Source: Thermodesulfovibrio sp.
GTDB taxonomy: Bacteria > Nitrospirota > Thermodesulfovibrionia > Thermodesulfovibrionales > JdFR-85
DNA length: 30,208 nt
Assembly (NCBI GenBank): GCA_027050975.1
Contig: JALUAR010000280.1
Coordinates: forward strand, 1 to 30,208
Direction: 5' to 3'
Shown one piece after another: positions 1 through 7,368 of this stretch (its first letter is position 1; every line of letters starts with the position of its first letter). The position numbers and the translations under genes are program-made. The notes below the pieces were generated by a model, which worked only from the letters and a program-made list of their open reading frames with translations, was not told where the DNA came from and ran no database searches.

Positions 1-994
1 GGTAATAATACACCTTACAGCCCACGCAAGAGGCCCCAGTTTTAAGGAAAGACATATTCAGGCACTTCAGGAGATATCAGGAGCCTTTAGCCTGCTTGTT
101 CTCAGGGAAAAGGAGTTAATTGCAGTAAGAGACCCTTACGGCGTAAGACCACTTTCTTTGGGAAGATTTGACGGTGCTTATGTGATCTCTTCCGAAACCT
201 GCGCATTTGACCTCATCGGAGCAGAATACATAAGGGACATAAATCCCGGAGAGATGCTCGTAATCAATGAAAACGGTCTTGACTCCATAATGGCCATTCC
301 CTCCACAAAGAAAGCACACTGTATTTTTGAATTCATCTACTTTGCACGACCAGACAGCTACATCTTCGGAGGAATAAATGTAAACGAGGTGAGAAAATCT
401 CTCGGCAAGATTCTTGCTGAAGAGTCGAATATCGATGCTGATCTGGTTATTCCTGTACCAGACAGCGGGATGCCTGCCGCAATAGGATATGCAGAGGCAG
501 CAGACCTGCCATTCGACCTTGGCCTTATAAGAAACCACTATGTAGGCAGAACCTTTATCGAACCCAAACAGAGCATTCGGCACTTTGGCGTGAAACTCAA
601 GCTTAACCCTGTAAGAAAGATACTCGAAGGTAAAAGGGTTGTCGTTGTGGATGACTCCATTGTCAGGGGAACAACAAGCAAAAAGATTGTCAAGATGATA
701 AGAGAGGTTGGTGGGGCAAGAGAGGTTCATATGAGAATCAGCTCGCCAAAGACAGTAGGTCCCTGTTTCTATGGAATAGATACTCCCACAAGAAGAGAAC
801 TAATCGCATCCTCCCACATGGTTGATGAGATAAGACGATATATTACTGCTGACTCTCTGGCATATTTATCAATAGAGGGGCTTAAAAGGGCCGTACCCAA
901 CCCTGATGACTACTGTTATGCCTGTTTCACAAATAACTACCCAATCAGCTTCCCAGGAGAGCATCTTCTCCAGATGGACCTTTTTCTGGTCTGA
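1..994 (+). CDS. purF: Amidophosphoribosyltransferase, 5'-truncated by window edge
   Basis: PurF catalyses the first committed step of purine synthesis, converting PRPP and glutamine to 5-phosphoribosylamine in the cytosol. The reading frame is open from base 2, so the N-terminal glutamine amidotransferase part, with its catalytic Cys, lies mostly outside the window. Visible are the end of the Ntn domain (RDPYGVRPL) and the phosphoribosyltransferase domain with the PRPP-binding motif VVVVDDSIVRGTTS. Four cysteines match the Fe-S ligands of the Bacillus-type enzyme: AHCIFEF, GPCFYGID and the pair in CYACF near the C-terminus. The E. coli type lacks these. The gene ends with TGA at 992-994, with no obvious terminator behind it. 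Identification is firm; only the start is missing. Confidence 0.96.
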   Translation, partial: VIIHLTAHARGPSFKERHIQALQEISGAFSLLVLREKELIAVRDPYGVRPLSLGRFDGAYVISSETCAFDLIGAEYIRDINPGEMLVINENGLDSIMAIPSTKKAHCIFEFIYFARPDSYIFGGINVNEVRKSLGKILAEESNIDADLVIPVPDSGMPAAIGYAEAADLPFDLGLIRNHYVGRTFIEPKQSIRHFGVKLKLNPVRKILEGKRVVVVDDSIVRGTTSKKIVKMIREVGGAREVHMRISSPKTVGPCFYGIDTPTRRELIASSHMVDEIRRYITADSLAYLSIEGLKRAVPNPDDYCYACFTNNYPISFPGEHLLQMDLFLV

Positions 995-1132
995 CCTGCC
1001 CGATAGCCGACCTGTATCGCTCTAATAAACAAAAAACATGGCATTTTCAACCACAATCATTCCGGAAATTAAGCTTCAGTCTCATTCTTCGTTATCCTTA
1101 TATCTCTATAAAAAAATTAAAACCCTCATATC

Positions 1133-1161
1133 TTGACAATTCCTTTGTGGATTAGTATTAT
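1133..1161 (+). promoter_or_regulatory. Sigma-70 promoter of atpB-atpE
   Basis: TTGACA at 1133-1138 is followed after exactly 17 bases by TATTAT at 1156-1161. Transcription would start near 1168 and give a leader of about 38 bases before the atpB GTG. It lies in the 211-base gap between purF and atpB, which holds nothing else recognisable. Confidence 0.7.
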
Positions 1162-1205
1162 ATGTAAGCTTTTTTACCATAATCTTTCACTCAAAGGAGG
1201 TCAAG

Positions 1206-1880
1206 GTGTCAGAAGGAGCCTACTTAATCAATATACCCGGTGTTCCATCTTATGTTACTTACTCATGGCTTGCCACGGGTATTCTTGTCGGACTTGCCCT
1301 TCTTGTAAGGCGCTCACTAAAGATGATTCCAAAAGGTGTACAAAACTTCGTCGAGGTAATAATAGAGGCCCTGTATAACCTATGTGAGGATGTGATAGGA
1401 CACCATTGGGCCCGAGCTCACTTTCCACTTATCGCAACCCTTGGCCTTTATATTCTGCTTTGCAACTACATGGGCTTGATACCGGGGTTTGACTCGCCTA
1501 CAGCCAATATCAACACAACTGCTGCCTGTGCCATTCCGGTATTCTTTGCTACACATTACTACGGAATAAGGGTTCACGGAATTAAGTATATCAATCATTT
1601 CTTAGGACCGGTACGTAATATATTTGCTTTGCCACTGATGCTGATAATGCTCTTTGTTGAGACCATAGGACACCTTGTAAGACCTGTAACACTCTCCGTC
1701 AGGCTTTTTGGTAACATGATGGCAAAGCATATCCTGCTTGGTGTTCTTGCTGTTCTTGCTCCGCTGGGAGCTCCGATACTTGTCCTTGGCCTTGGCGTGC
1801 TGGTCGGTCTGGTTCAGGCATTCGTCTTTGTGTTATTGAGTGCAATGTATCTTGCTGGTGCCGTTGAAGAGGCACATTAA
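1206..1880 (+). CDS. atpB: F0F1 ATP synthase subunit a
   Basis: Subunit a forms the stator half-channels that carry ions to and from the c-ring in the membrane. The 224-residue protein has several hydrophobic segments and the family signature around SVRLFGNMMAKH. R166 there corresponds to the essential Arg that faces the c-ring. The start is GTG at 1206, preceded by a strong AAAGGAGG ribosome site (1194-1201) at good spacing. atpE follows after 31 bases. The F1 genes and subunit b are not here, so the operon is split, as seen in several deltaproteobacterial and Aquificales genomes. An upstream promoter and a terminator after atpE make this a two-gene unit. Confidence 0.96.
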   Translation: MSEGAYLINIPGVPSYVTYSWLATGILVGLALLVRRSLKMIPKGVQNFVEVIIEALYNLCEDVIGHHWARAHFPLIATLGLYILLCNYMGLIPGFDSPTANINTTAACAIPVFFATHYYGIRVHGIKYINHFLGPVRNIFALPLMLIMLFVETIGHLVRPVTLSVRLFGNMMAKHILLGVLAVLAPLGAPILVLGLGVLVGLVQAFVFVLLSAMYLAGAVEEAH

Positions 1881-1894
1881 TTATAAGTTTCAAG

Positions 1895-1902
1895 AAAGGA
1901 GG
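1895..1902 (+). promoter_or_regulatory. Ribosome binding site that fixes the atpE start
   Basis: AAAGGAGG abuts the ATG at 1903 with no spacer, which is too close for initiation. It sits 9 bases before the in-frame ATG at 1912. The true start of atpE is therefore 1912. Confidence 0.7.
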
Positions 1903-1911
1903 ATGAAGTTG

Positions 1912-2253
1912 ATGAAGAGAGGCTTTGTTGTAACTCTACTTACCATGGCTCTTGTTTGTCTTATTGCTCCTTTTGCTTTTGCTGAAGAGGCTGCCGCTGC
2001 AGCAGGTGCTTCCGGTGCTAAGGCTCTTGCTGTTTTCGGTGCTGCTCTCGGTATAGGTATTGCTGCACTCGGAACCGGTATCGGTCAGGGAATCGGTCTG
2101 AGCAAGGCATGTGAGGGTGTTGCCAGGAATCCAGGTGCTTCAGGTAAGATCATGACGATCCTGATCATCGGTCTCGCCATGATCGAGTCACTCTGTATTT
2201 ACGCCCTGCTCGTATCACTGGGTGTTCTGATCAGTCAGAATAGCTTCTTCTAA
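1912..2253 (+). CDS. atpE: F0F1 ATP synthase subunit c, with N-terminal signal-like segment
   Basis: Subunit c forms the rotating ion-carrying ring of ATP synthase. The 113-residue protein is longer than the usual 75-85. The first ~24 residues (MKRGFVVTLL... ending AFA-EE) look like a cleavable signal peptide, as reported for the Aquifex c-subunit. Two hydrophobic helices follow, separated by the polar loop ARNPGASG. The ion-binding carboxylate is E92 in helix 2. Q59 in helix 1, S93 and Y97 sit where Ilyobacter tartaricus c has the Na+ ligands Q32, S66 and Y70 around E65. Proton-type rings usually lack this full set, so Na+ coupling is possible but not shown. The gene is followed by a strong terminator. 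Confidence 0.95.
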   Translation: MKRGFVVTLLTMALVCLIAPFAFAEEAAAAAGASGAKALAVFGAALGIGIAALGTGIGQGIGLSKACEGVARNPGASGKIMTILIIGLAMIESLCIYALLVSLGVLISQNSFF

Positions 2254-2279
2254 TTTAGACTTTTCAAATATTACCTGAA

Positions 2280-2315
2280 ATAAAGGCAGGATTTTACATC
2301 CTGCCTTTATTTTTT
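2280..2315 (+). terminator. Intrinsic terminator after atpE
   Basis: A perfect 12-bp stem (2280-2291 with 2299-2310, arms ATAAAGGCAGGA and TCCTGCCTTTAT) has a 7-base loop and runs into a T-tract to 2315. It lies 26 bases after the atpE stop and closes the atpB-atpE unit. Confidence 0.9.
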
Positions 2316-2338
2316 GCATTTTTTATACGGATCTGTTT

Positions 2339-2344
2339 TATAAT
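2339..2344 (+). promoter_or_regulatory. Possible -10 element for the MBL-fold hydrolase gene
   Basis: A perfect TATAAT lies about 60 bases before the ATG at 2405 and just after the atpE terminator. The only -35 candidate, TTGCAT at 2314-2319, matches consensus at 3 of 6 positions with a long 19-base spacer. The promoter call therefore rests mainly on the -10. Confidence 0.35.
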
Positions 2345-2404
2345 TATACTTCATTAGCGTCCGATAGAAATTTAAAATCAATGCATTAAGTGAGGTGGAT
2401 TGAT

Positions 2405-3028
2405 ATGGACAGCAAACAGATTGTAGTCGGTCCCCTTGAAGTAAACTGCTATGTAATCTTTGATCCTTCAACTAAAGAGGCATTTGTTGTTGACCCGGGA
2501 GATGAACCCGACAGGATTATGGAACTGATAAACAGTGACTCTCTATCTGTTAAGTACATTATTTGTACCCATACACATTTTGACCATGTGGGAGCCGTTC
2601 CCGAATTAAAAGAGCAGACCGGTGCAAAAATCCTGATTCACGAAGATGAAAAAGAGATTTACGAGGCAGCTAGGGACATGGCAGCCTTTTGGGGATATGA
2701 CATACCTCCTCTGCCTTCACCAGATCTGTTTATAAAGGAAGGTTATGAAATAACAATCGGAGGATTAAATTTCAAGATTCTTCACACTCCGGGACATAGC
2801 CCGGGAGGCATCTGTATATATGGAAACGGTGTCGTGTTAACAGGGGATACCCTTTTTGCCGGCTCGGTGGGAAGAACTGACTTTCCGGGAGGAGATATCA
2901 ATAAGCTCAGGGATTCCTTCCGCAGATTAATGAGTCTTCCTGAAGAGACAGAAGTATTGCCCGGGCATGGACCACGCAGCACTATCGGTATTGAGAAAAG
3001 GGAAAACTTCTTTAATAGTGAGCTTTAA
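2405..3028 (+). CDS. Metallo-beta-lactamase-fold hydrolase, glyoxalase II-like
   Basis: The 207-residue protein belongs to the MBL-fold hydrolases, close to the glyoxalase II/YcbL group of thioester hydrolases. Metal-site motifs appear in order: THTHFDHVG (residues ~55-63, ligands H56, H58, D60, H61), HTPGHSPGG, TGDTLF and LPGHGP. The physiological substrate cannot be told from sequence; S-lactoylglutathione or another thioester is a family-based guess. ATG at 2405 is preferred over the in-frame GTG at 2390 because GAGGTG (2392-2397) lies 7 bases upstream of it. The stop codon overlaps the stop region of the convergent LysM gene by 4 bases, leaving no room for a terminator. Confidence 0.88.
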   Translation: MDSKQIVVGPLEVNCYVIFDPSTKEAFVVDPGDEPDRIMELINSDSLSVKYIICTHTHFDHVGAVPELKEQTGAKILIHEDEKEIYEAARDMAAFWGYDIPPLPSPDLFIKEGYEITIGGLNFKILHTPGHSPGGICIYGNGVVLTGDTLFAGSVGRTDFPGGDINKLRDSFRRLMSLPEETEVLPGHGPRSTIGIEKRENFFNSEL

Positions 3029-4002
3029 AAGTAATCACCCCTGGCCACCTCCATCTCACTCTCTATAACCATGGCAACAGAGGTATGTTGTCTTGTGCTG
3101 ATAACCTGAACCTTTGCTATTGGTCTACGAGGCGGTTCTGCAGACATAATAGTGAAGACAGTGCCTATCTTTATGCCGTCGAGCGAGCCTTTATCCAGAT
3201 ATACTATGTCATATCTTCCGTTCAGAATCCTGAGGTCACGTGATGCAATAACAGTGCCGTGAATACCCTCTGCAGGCAATTTCTTCAACGGATAAGGCTC
3301 AATCGGATAATACTCATCAATAACATACCCTGTCTGTATCTCCGAAAAAGACTTTAATATCTTTGCCTTTGTATAACCTGCCTCCTCTCCTACAACCTCA
3401 AGAGTACCAACTATCTGGATTATCTCTCCGACAACTCTGTCCTCCACAGGATGCACAACTGTCCCAAGAGATCTTATTATGTAATACTTTGTTCCCTTCT
3501 CGGGTTTTTTGTTGTTAACCTGAATGTACACATCATCATTTTTACCCACTATGGTTCTTCCGGTAGGAGTTGACAGTATATGCCCTACCCCTTCTATCTT
3601 GGTATCAATATAACCGCTTGATGCCAGCAGATCAGGATCAACTACAGAAGCCTTTCTGGGCTCTATCTGTACTCCTGCAGGCTCTGTCTCTGCCTCAGCC
3701 TCCTCCCTGACTGCAGCCTCTTGTTCCGAAACAGGTGGCGGAGGTAGCTCCACCTGCTGCTGAAGAAGATCTTTTGGAATCCTTATTCTCTGTCCCGGAT
3801 ATATTAGATCGGGATTTTTAATCTGTGGATTTTCCTTCCAGATCTTTGGCCAGAAAAACGGATCATCTAAGTTTCCTCCGGAAATATCCCAGAGCGTGTC
3901 ACCTTTTTTTACGGTATACTCAATGTATTCTGTCTCCTCGGCATTTGACGTTGTAGGAAAGATAACAAGTAGGATTAAAAAGATACCTACTAATACCCTC
4001 AT
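3025..4002 (-). CDS. Secreted LysM-domain protein
   Basis: The 325-residue protein begins with a signal peptide (MRVLVGIFLILLVIF...SNA). A LysM domain follows at about residues 25-75, with YTVKKGDTLWDIS at its start and NPDLIYPGQRIRIP at its end. LysM domains bind peptidoglycan or related glycans. Next comes a proline- and glutamate-rich linker (LPPPPVSEQEAA), then about 200 residues of beta-rich sequence with no motif I recognise. It is probably periplasmic and envelope-associated; no catalytic residues are visible. The start is ATG 4002, with AAAGGAG 9 bases upstream (4012-4018). An upstream in-frame ATG at 4041 would place residues before a well-formed signal peptide and is rejected. A good promoter with a palindromic repeat precedes it. 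Confidence 0.85.
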   Translation of the reverse strand: MRVLVGIFLILLVIFPTTSNAEETEYIEYTVKKGDTLWDISGGNLDDPFFWPKIWKENPQIKNPDLIYPGQRIRIPKDLLQQQVELPPPPVSEQEAAVREEAEAETEPAGVQIEPRKASVVDPDLLASSGYIDTKIEGVGHILSTPTGRTIVGKNDDVYIQVNNKKPEKGTKYYIIRSLGTVVHPVEDRVVGEIIQIVGTLEVVGEEAGYTKAKILKSFSEIQTGYVIDEYYPIEPYPLKKLPAEGIHGTVIASRDLRILNGRYDIVYLDKGSLDGIKIGTVFTIMSAEPPRRPIAKVQVISTRQHTSVAMVIESEMEVARGDYF

Positions 4003-4065
4003 CTCATTCTCTCCTTTCTGAGACCTCAATATTGACCCCATCTAACGGTAGCTAGGGTTTATGAC

Positions 4066-4105
4066 TTAAAGTATCACTTTAATATTAATACATTTTTTTT
4101 AAAGT
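4066..4105. repeat. Triple TTAAAGT motif: 17-bp palindrome plus third half-site, putative operator
   Basis: TTAAAGT (4066-4072), ATC, ACTTTAA (4076-4082) form a perfect palindrome with 7-bp arms. It covers the -10 edge and the predicted transcription start of the LysM promoter. A third copy, TTAAAGT at 4099-4105, overlaps the -35. Three exact 7-mers in 40 bases, placed on the promoter core, look like a repressor site. AT-richness makes chance copies easier. Confidence 0.5.
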
Positions 4106-4110
4106 GTCAA
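4082..4110 (-). promoter_or_regulatory. Sigma-70 promoter of the LysM gene
   Basis: On the minus strand TTGACA (4110-4105) is followed after 17 bases by TAATAT (4087-4082). Transcription should start near 4075, giving a leader of roughly 70 bases. The -35 overlaps one copy of a TTAAAGT repeat, and the -10 touches a palindrome made of two more. Confidence 0.6.
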
Positions 4111-4126
4111 CCAAAAAGTTGTAATT

Positions 4127-5086
4127 CTACTTTGACTTTGACCAGTCGTATCTTCTCCGTTTCCTGCCATGTACATACCTGTCCGCAGAGAGTGCGGCAA
4201 CACATCCATTGGCAGCAGCAATCACTACCTGCCTTACCTCCACACAGGTAACATCTCCAGCAGCAAACACACCGGGGATATTCGTCTCCATCATCTTATT
4301 TGTAATCACACACTCTTCATCACTGAGGTCAACGGCGAAATTAAGGAAGTCCACTACCGGCTTGCTACCGTGGAGATAAACAAAAACACCGTCCATTGGC
4401 ATCTCTTTTTCTTCATCTGTAGCAACATCTTTTATCTTTATCATTTCCACCACTTCCGAGCCGAGTATTTCTTTAACTATAACTCCGGTGATGATTTTCA
4501 GATTTTCCTTTTCCGGCACATGAAATCCTTCTGGCACTTTCAGTTTTTTCGACGGTGAAAGGAGATAGACTGTTGCGGCAAAACGGGTCAGAAGCTCAGC
4601 TTCCTTAACCGCCTCTTCAGAGTCACCAATGACACAAACTGTCTTCCCTCTGAAGAAGGCTGCATCACATATTGCACAATAACTGACACCTCTGCCTAAA
4701 AACTCCTTTTCACCCTTTATAGATGGTTTTCTTCCCATGGCGCCTGTTGCAATAATCACAGATTTGCCTTTATAGATCTTGTCCATTGTGTATACCTCTT
4801 TGATCTCTCCCTGCAGCGCAACCCCTATCACCTGGACTTCTACATATTCTGCACCAAATTTGATAGCCTGACTTCTAAAGATATCAAGTAGTTCTTTACC
4901 TGTTATCGGCTCAGGTAACCCGGGATAGTTCTCTATTTTATCTGTGAAGGCAAGGGCTCCGGCAGTAGGTGACTTGTCCAGTACCACGGTCTTTAAATCC
5001 GACCTTGCTGCATACTGCGCAGCTGTAAGTCCGGCAGGACCTCCTCCGATAATTACAACATCATATAGCTCTTCGTTATTCTCCAT
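4127..5086 (-). CDS. Thioredoxin-reductase-like FAD oxidoreductase
   Basis: The 319-residue flavoprotein has thioredoxin reductase architecture. The FAD site GGGPAGLTAA lies at residues ~14-23, the redox-active disulfide CAIC at 137-140 (followed by D, as in TrxB), and the second FAD motif at NIPGVFAAGDVT near the C-terminus. It would pass electrons to thioredoxin or a related dithiol protein in the cytosol. The NADPH domain is unusual. The usual GGGDSA-type loop is reduced to VIGDSEEA (152-159), and the HRR/R motif that reads the 2'-phosphate is replaced by LLSPSKK. The electron donor may therefore not be NADPH. The start is ATG 5086 with AAGGAGGT upstream. It is separate from the LysM gene, which has its own promoter 80-110 bases before its start. 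Confidence 0.87.
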   Translation of the reverse strand: MENNEELYDVVIIGGGPAGLTAAQYAARSDLKTVVLDKSPTAGALAFTDKIENYPGLPEPITGKELLDIFRSQAIKFGAEYVEVQVIGVALQGEIKEVYTMDKIYKGKSVIIATGAMGRKPSIKGEKEFLGRGVSYCAICDAAFFRGKTVCVIGDSEEAVKEAELLTRFAATVYLLSPSKKLKVPEGFHVPEKENLKIITGVIVKEILGSEVVEMIKIKDVATDEEKEMPMDGVFVYLHGSKPVVDFLNFAVDLSDEECVITNKMMETNIPGVFAAGDVTCVEVRQVVIAAANGCVAALSADRYVHGRKRRRYDWSKSK

Positions 5087-5132
5087 AATCCGACCTCCTT
5101 GAATACCTCAAAGTTTTAAAATTTTTTTAATT

Positions 5133-5160
5133 TCTATATTTTAGCAGGTTAAGCAGTAAA
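5133..5160 (-). promoter_or_regulatory. Possible promoter of the thioredoxin-reductase-like gene
   Basis: On the minus strand TTTACT (5160-5155), 16 bases, then TATAGA (5138-5133), about 47 bases before the ATG. The match is moderate and the region is AT-rich. Confidence 0.35.
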
Positions 5161-5332
5161 ATGTAATTTTTATTTGCCTTTAAGCACACTTGTGCAAATA
5201 ATATCAAAAACAGTTTGAGCTTATTCGACCTTGGTCAGTGAGGAAAAATCAGCAGAATGCGTGATTACACCCACCTCAAACTACAGGTTTAGAAAAGAAG
5301 GAGTAAAACATGAGGGAATTTAATATTAATTC

Positions 5333-5347
5333 TGGCACAGAAATTGC
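5333..5347 (+). promoter_or_regulatory. Sigma-54 (-24/-12) promoter
   Basis: TGGCAC (5333-5338), five bases, TTGC (5344-5347), then TTT. The invariant GG and GC are 10 bases apart, as RpoN requires, and the preceding C also fits the consensus. The predicted start is near 5359, about 18 bases before the ATG at 5377. Because the TTG at 5344 is inside the -12 element, the long reading frame that opens there cannot be the real start. Activation would need an enhancer-binding protein acting from the 230 bases upstream. Confidence 0.75.
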
Positions 5348-5376
5348 TTTCGATAAAATTAAGGCAATATTACGTC

Positions 5377-7368
5377 ATGGTACTAAAAACAAAAATAATT
5401 GCAATCATCGCCTTGGTGGTGTTGCTTGTCTTTAGTATCACCACAGCGGTGGTTCTGAGAGTTCAGCAGAATAAGCTGATCGAAGACAAGCTTGCCGATG
5501 CCGAACTATTGAGCAGTTTAATCGAAGGCAGTATATCCTCTGCAATGCAGGCTGGCAAAACCAGCGAGGTACAGACCATCCTGGAAAATATCGGCCAATC
5601 CAACGCTATTGTCCAACTAAGGATCCTCTCAAAAGACGGCAAGATCCTGAAATCCAAAAACAGTTCCGAAATCGGTATCTACTCAAAAGAGTTCCTTAAT
5701 TTTGGTCAGCACAATCTTCAGAAGGCATTCTTGAAAGACGACAGGATCATCGACTACCGTGTTATAAAAAACAGAAAGCCCTGTTACGGATGCCATGACC
5801 GTGCGGAAAAAATTAACGGAATCATAGAAGTAAATATTGATTTTTCTCGCCATAAGGCTACCATACTCTCCCTGAAAAGATTCCTTCTGTTCATCAACAT
5901 TCTGGCTGTTGTATCCATAGCAATCACTCTGAGTCTCCTGCTCTCGGTTTTTGTGGTAAAGCCGCTTGGCAAGCTCCTTACTACAATCAAAAACATCGAA
6001 GGTGGCGACTGGAATGCAAGGGTGGTTCTTGAGTCAACTGATGAGATTGGTACCATCGGCTCTGCCTTCAATAGGATGATACATGAGATAAAGAACCTCT
6101 ATGATAAAAACATTCGAAAAGAGAGAGAACTCTCGCGCGTAAAGGCAGAGCTTGAGCATAAAAGAAAGCTGGAAGAGCTTAATTCCCAACTCGAATATAA
6201 AATCAAGGAATTAGAAACAGCCAACAAGGCCATACTTCTGCTTTCAAAAGAGGTTAAGGCCAAGAATGTCCAGTTATCGAACATGGTGGACAGACTGAAG
6301 AGAATCAATGAGGTCGGAAGGGTTCTGAGCAGTATAGTCGAGTCCGAGGAGCTTATCAGAATCATTATAAAAACCACAACGGAATTGCTAGATGCAGACA
6401 GAGGCGCCATCCACCTCAACAAGGAGGACGAAAATGTGCTCACTATCAAATATACCAGGGGCCTGGGCATAGAAAAGCATGATAACATCACCGTTGAATT
6501 CAGAAATCTCTGTAATGAGGTGATGTCAAAGGGGAAACCCCTGTTAATGTCCAATGGAAACGGAAATGGAAAGATGGCAATGGCTGTGCCGCTAAAATTA
6601 AAGAATCGTGTAGTGGGTGCCATACTTCTTGAAAACAAGACCGACGGTGACCAGTTCACAGAGGATGAGCTTGAGATACTTTCCACAATGGCCAATCAGG
6701 CAATGGTAGCCATAGAGAATGCATGGTTATATGAGAAGGTCAAGGCCAACTACTTCGCCACTATCCAGGCCCTTGTCAATGCCCTTGAGGCAAACGACAG
6801 GTACACAAAGGGTCATTCCGAAAGGGTAAGAATCCTGGCCACTGAACTTGGCCGGTACATAGGCCTTGATTACAAAGAGATAGAGATTCTGGAACATGCA
6901 GCAATCCTTCATGATATCGGCAAAATTGGAATTGACTCCATGATTCTGAACAAGGAAGGTAAACTCACACACAGTGAATACAGCCTTGTCAAGGCACATC
7001 CTTTAATCGGAGAGGAGATCTTGGGCCCGGTGGATACACTTGAAGGTGTAAAGACCACAGTTATCCAGCATCATGAAAGATACGATGGCCGTGGATACCC
7101 ATATGGATTGGCAGGCGAAGAGATCTCTCTGAAGGCAAGAATCCTTGCTGTTGTGGATACCTTTGATGCAATGATTACCGACAGACCTTACAGACGTGCC
7201 CTTCCCTATCAGCGGGTAATAGAGGAATTGAAAAAGGGAGCAGGCACTCAGTTTGATCCCTATGTGGTTGAGTCTTTCATAGAGATGCTTAACAAGCGCG
7301 GCCAGGAGTTCCTGATAAATATCGGTTACGGCCTTACCCTCTCTTCCTATGACAATTTATATTCATAG
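5377..7368 (+). CDS. Membrane haem-c sensor with HAMP, GAF and HD-GYP domains (putative c-di-GMP phosphodiesterase)
   Basis: The 663-residue protein has, in order: a membrane helix (~5-28), a periplasmic domain of ~140 residues carrying a c-type haem motif CYGCH (C136, C139, H140), a second membrane helix (~168-193), HAMP (~191-245), a coiled coil (~245-305), GAF (~308-450) and HD-GYP (~475-640). The HD pair is H512-D513 (HDIGKIGI) and the GYP triad is G573-Y574-P575. HD-GYP domains hydrolyse c-di-GMP, so a haem-linked redox or gas signal may set c-di-GMP level. Input and output are inferred; the ligand is unknown. ATG 5377 is chosen because it lies just behind a sigma-54 promoter. Its ribosome site (AAGG, 5361-5364) is weak. 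The stop meets the convergent ridA stop with a 6-base overlap. Confidence 0.88.
   Translation: MVLKTKIIAIIALVVLLVFSITTAVVLRVQQNKLIEDKLADAELLSSLIEGSISSAMQAGKTSEVQTILENIGQSNAIVQLRILSKDGKILKSKNSSEIGIYSKEFLNFGQHNLQKAFLKDDRIIDYRVIKNRKPCYGCHDRAEKINGIIEVNIDFSRHKATILSLKRFLLFINILAVVSIAITLSLLLSVFVVKPLGKLLTTIKNIEGGDWNARVVLESTDEIGTIGSAFNRMIHEIKNLYDKNIRKERELSRVKAELEHKRKLEELNSQLEYKIKELETANKAILLLSKEVKAKNVQLSNMVDRLKRINEVGRVLSSIVESEELIRIIIKTTTELLDADRGAIHLNKEDENVLTIKYTRGLGIEKHDNITVEFRNLCNEVMSKGKPLLMSNGNGNGKMAMAVPLKLKNRVVGAILLENKTDGDQFTEDELEILSTMANQAMVAIENAWLYEKVKANYFATIQALVNALEANDRYTKGHSERVRILATELGRYIGLDYKEIEILEHAAILHDIGKIGIDSMILNKEGKLTHSEYSLVKAHPLIGEEILGPVDTLEGVKTTVIQHHERYDGRGYPYGLAGEEISLKARILAVVDTFDAMITDRPYRRALPYQRVIEELKKGAGTQFDPYVVESFIEMLNKRGQEFLINIGYGLTLSSYDNLYS

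Noticed and set aside
1840..1911. Upstream starts of subunit c (1840, 1903)
   Set aside because: 1840 lies within atpB, and 1903 has no spacer from the ribosome site; 1912 has ideal spacing and begins a signal peptide.
5344..5376. TTG start that would extend the HD-GYP protein by 11 residues
   Set aside because: The TTG is part of the -12 element of the sigma-54 promoter, so it lies before the transcript start.
5310..5435. 41-codon open frame with a good AAGGAG site, ahead of the HD-GYP gene
   Set aside because: It spans the sigma-54 promoter and runs out of frame into the start of the HD-GYP gene; the sequence has no recognisable features. If real it would need another promoter upstream.
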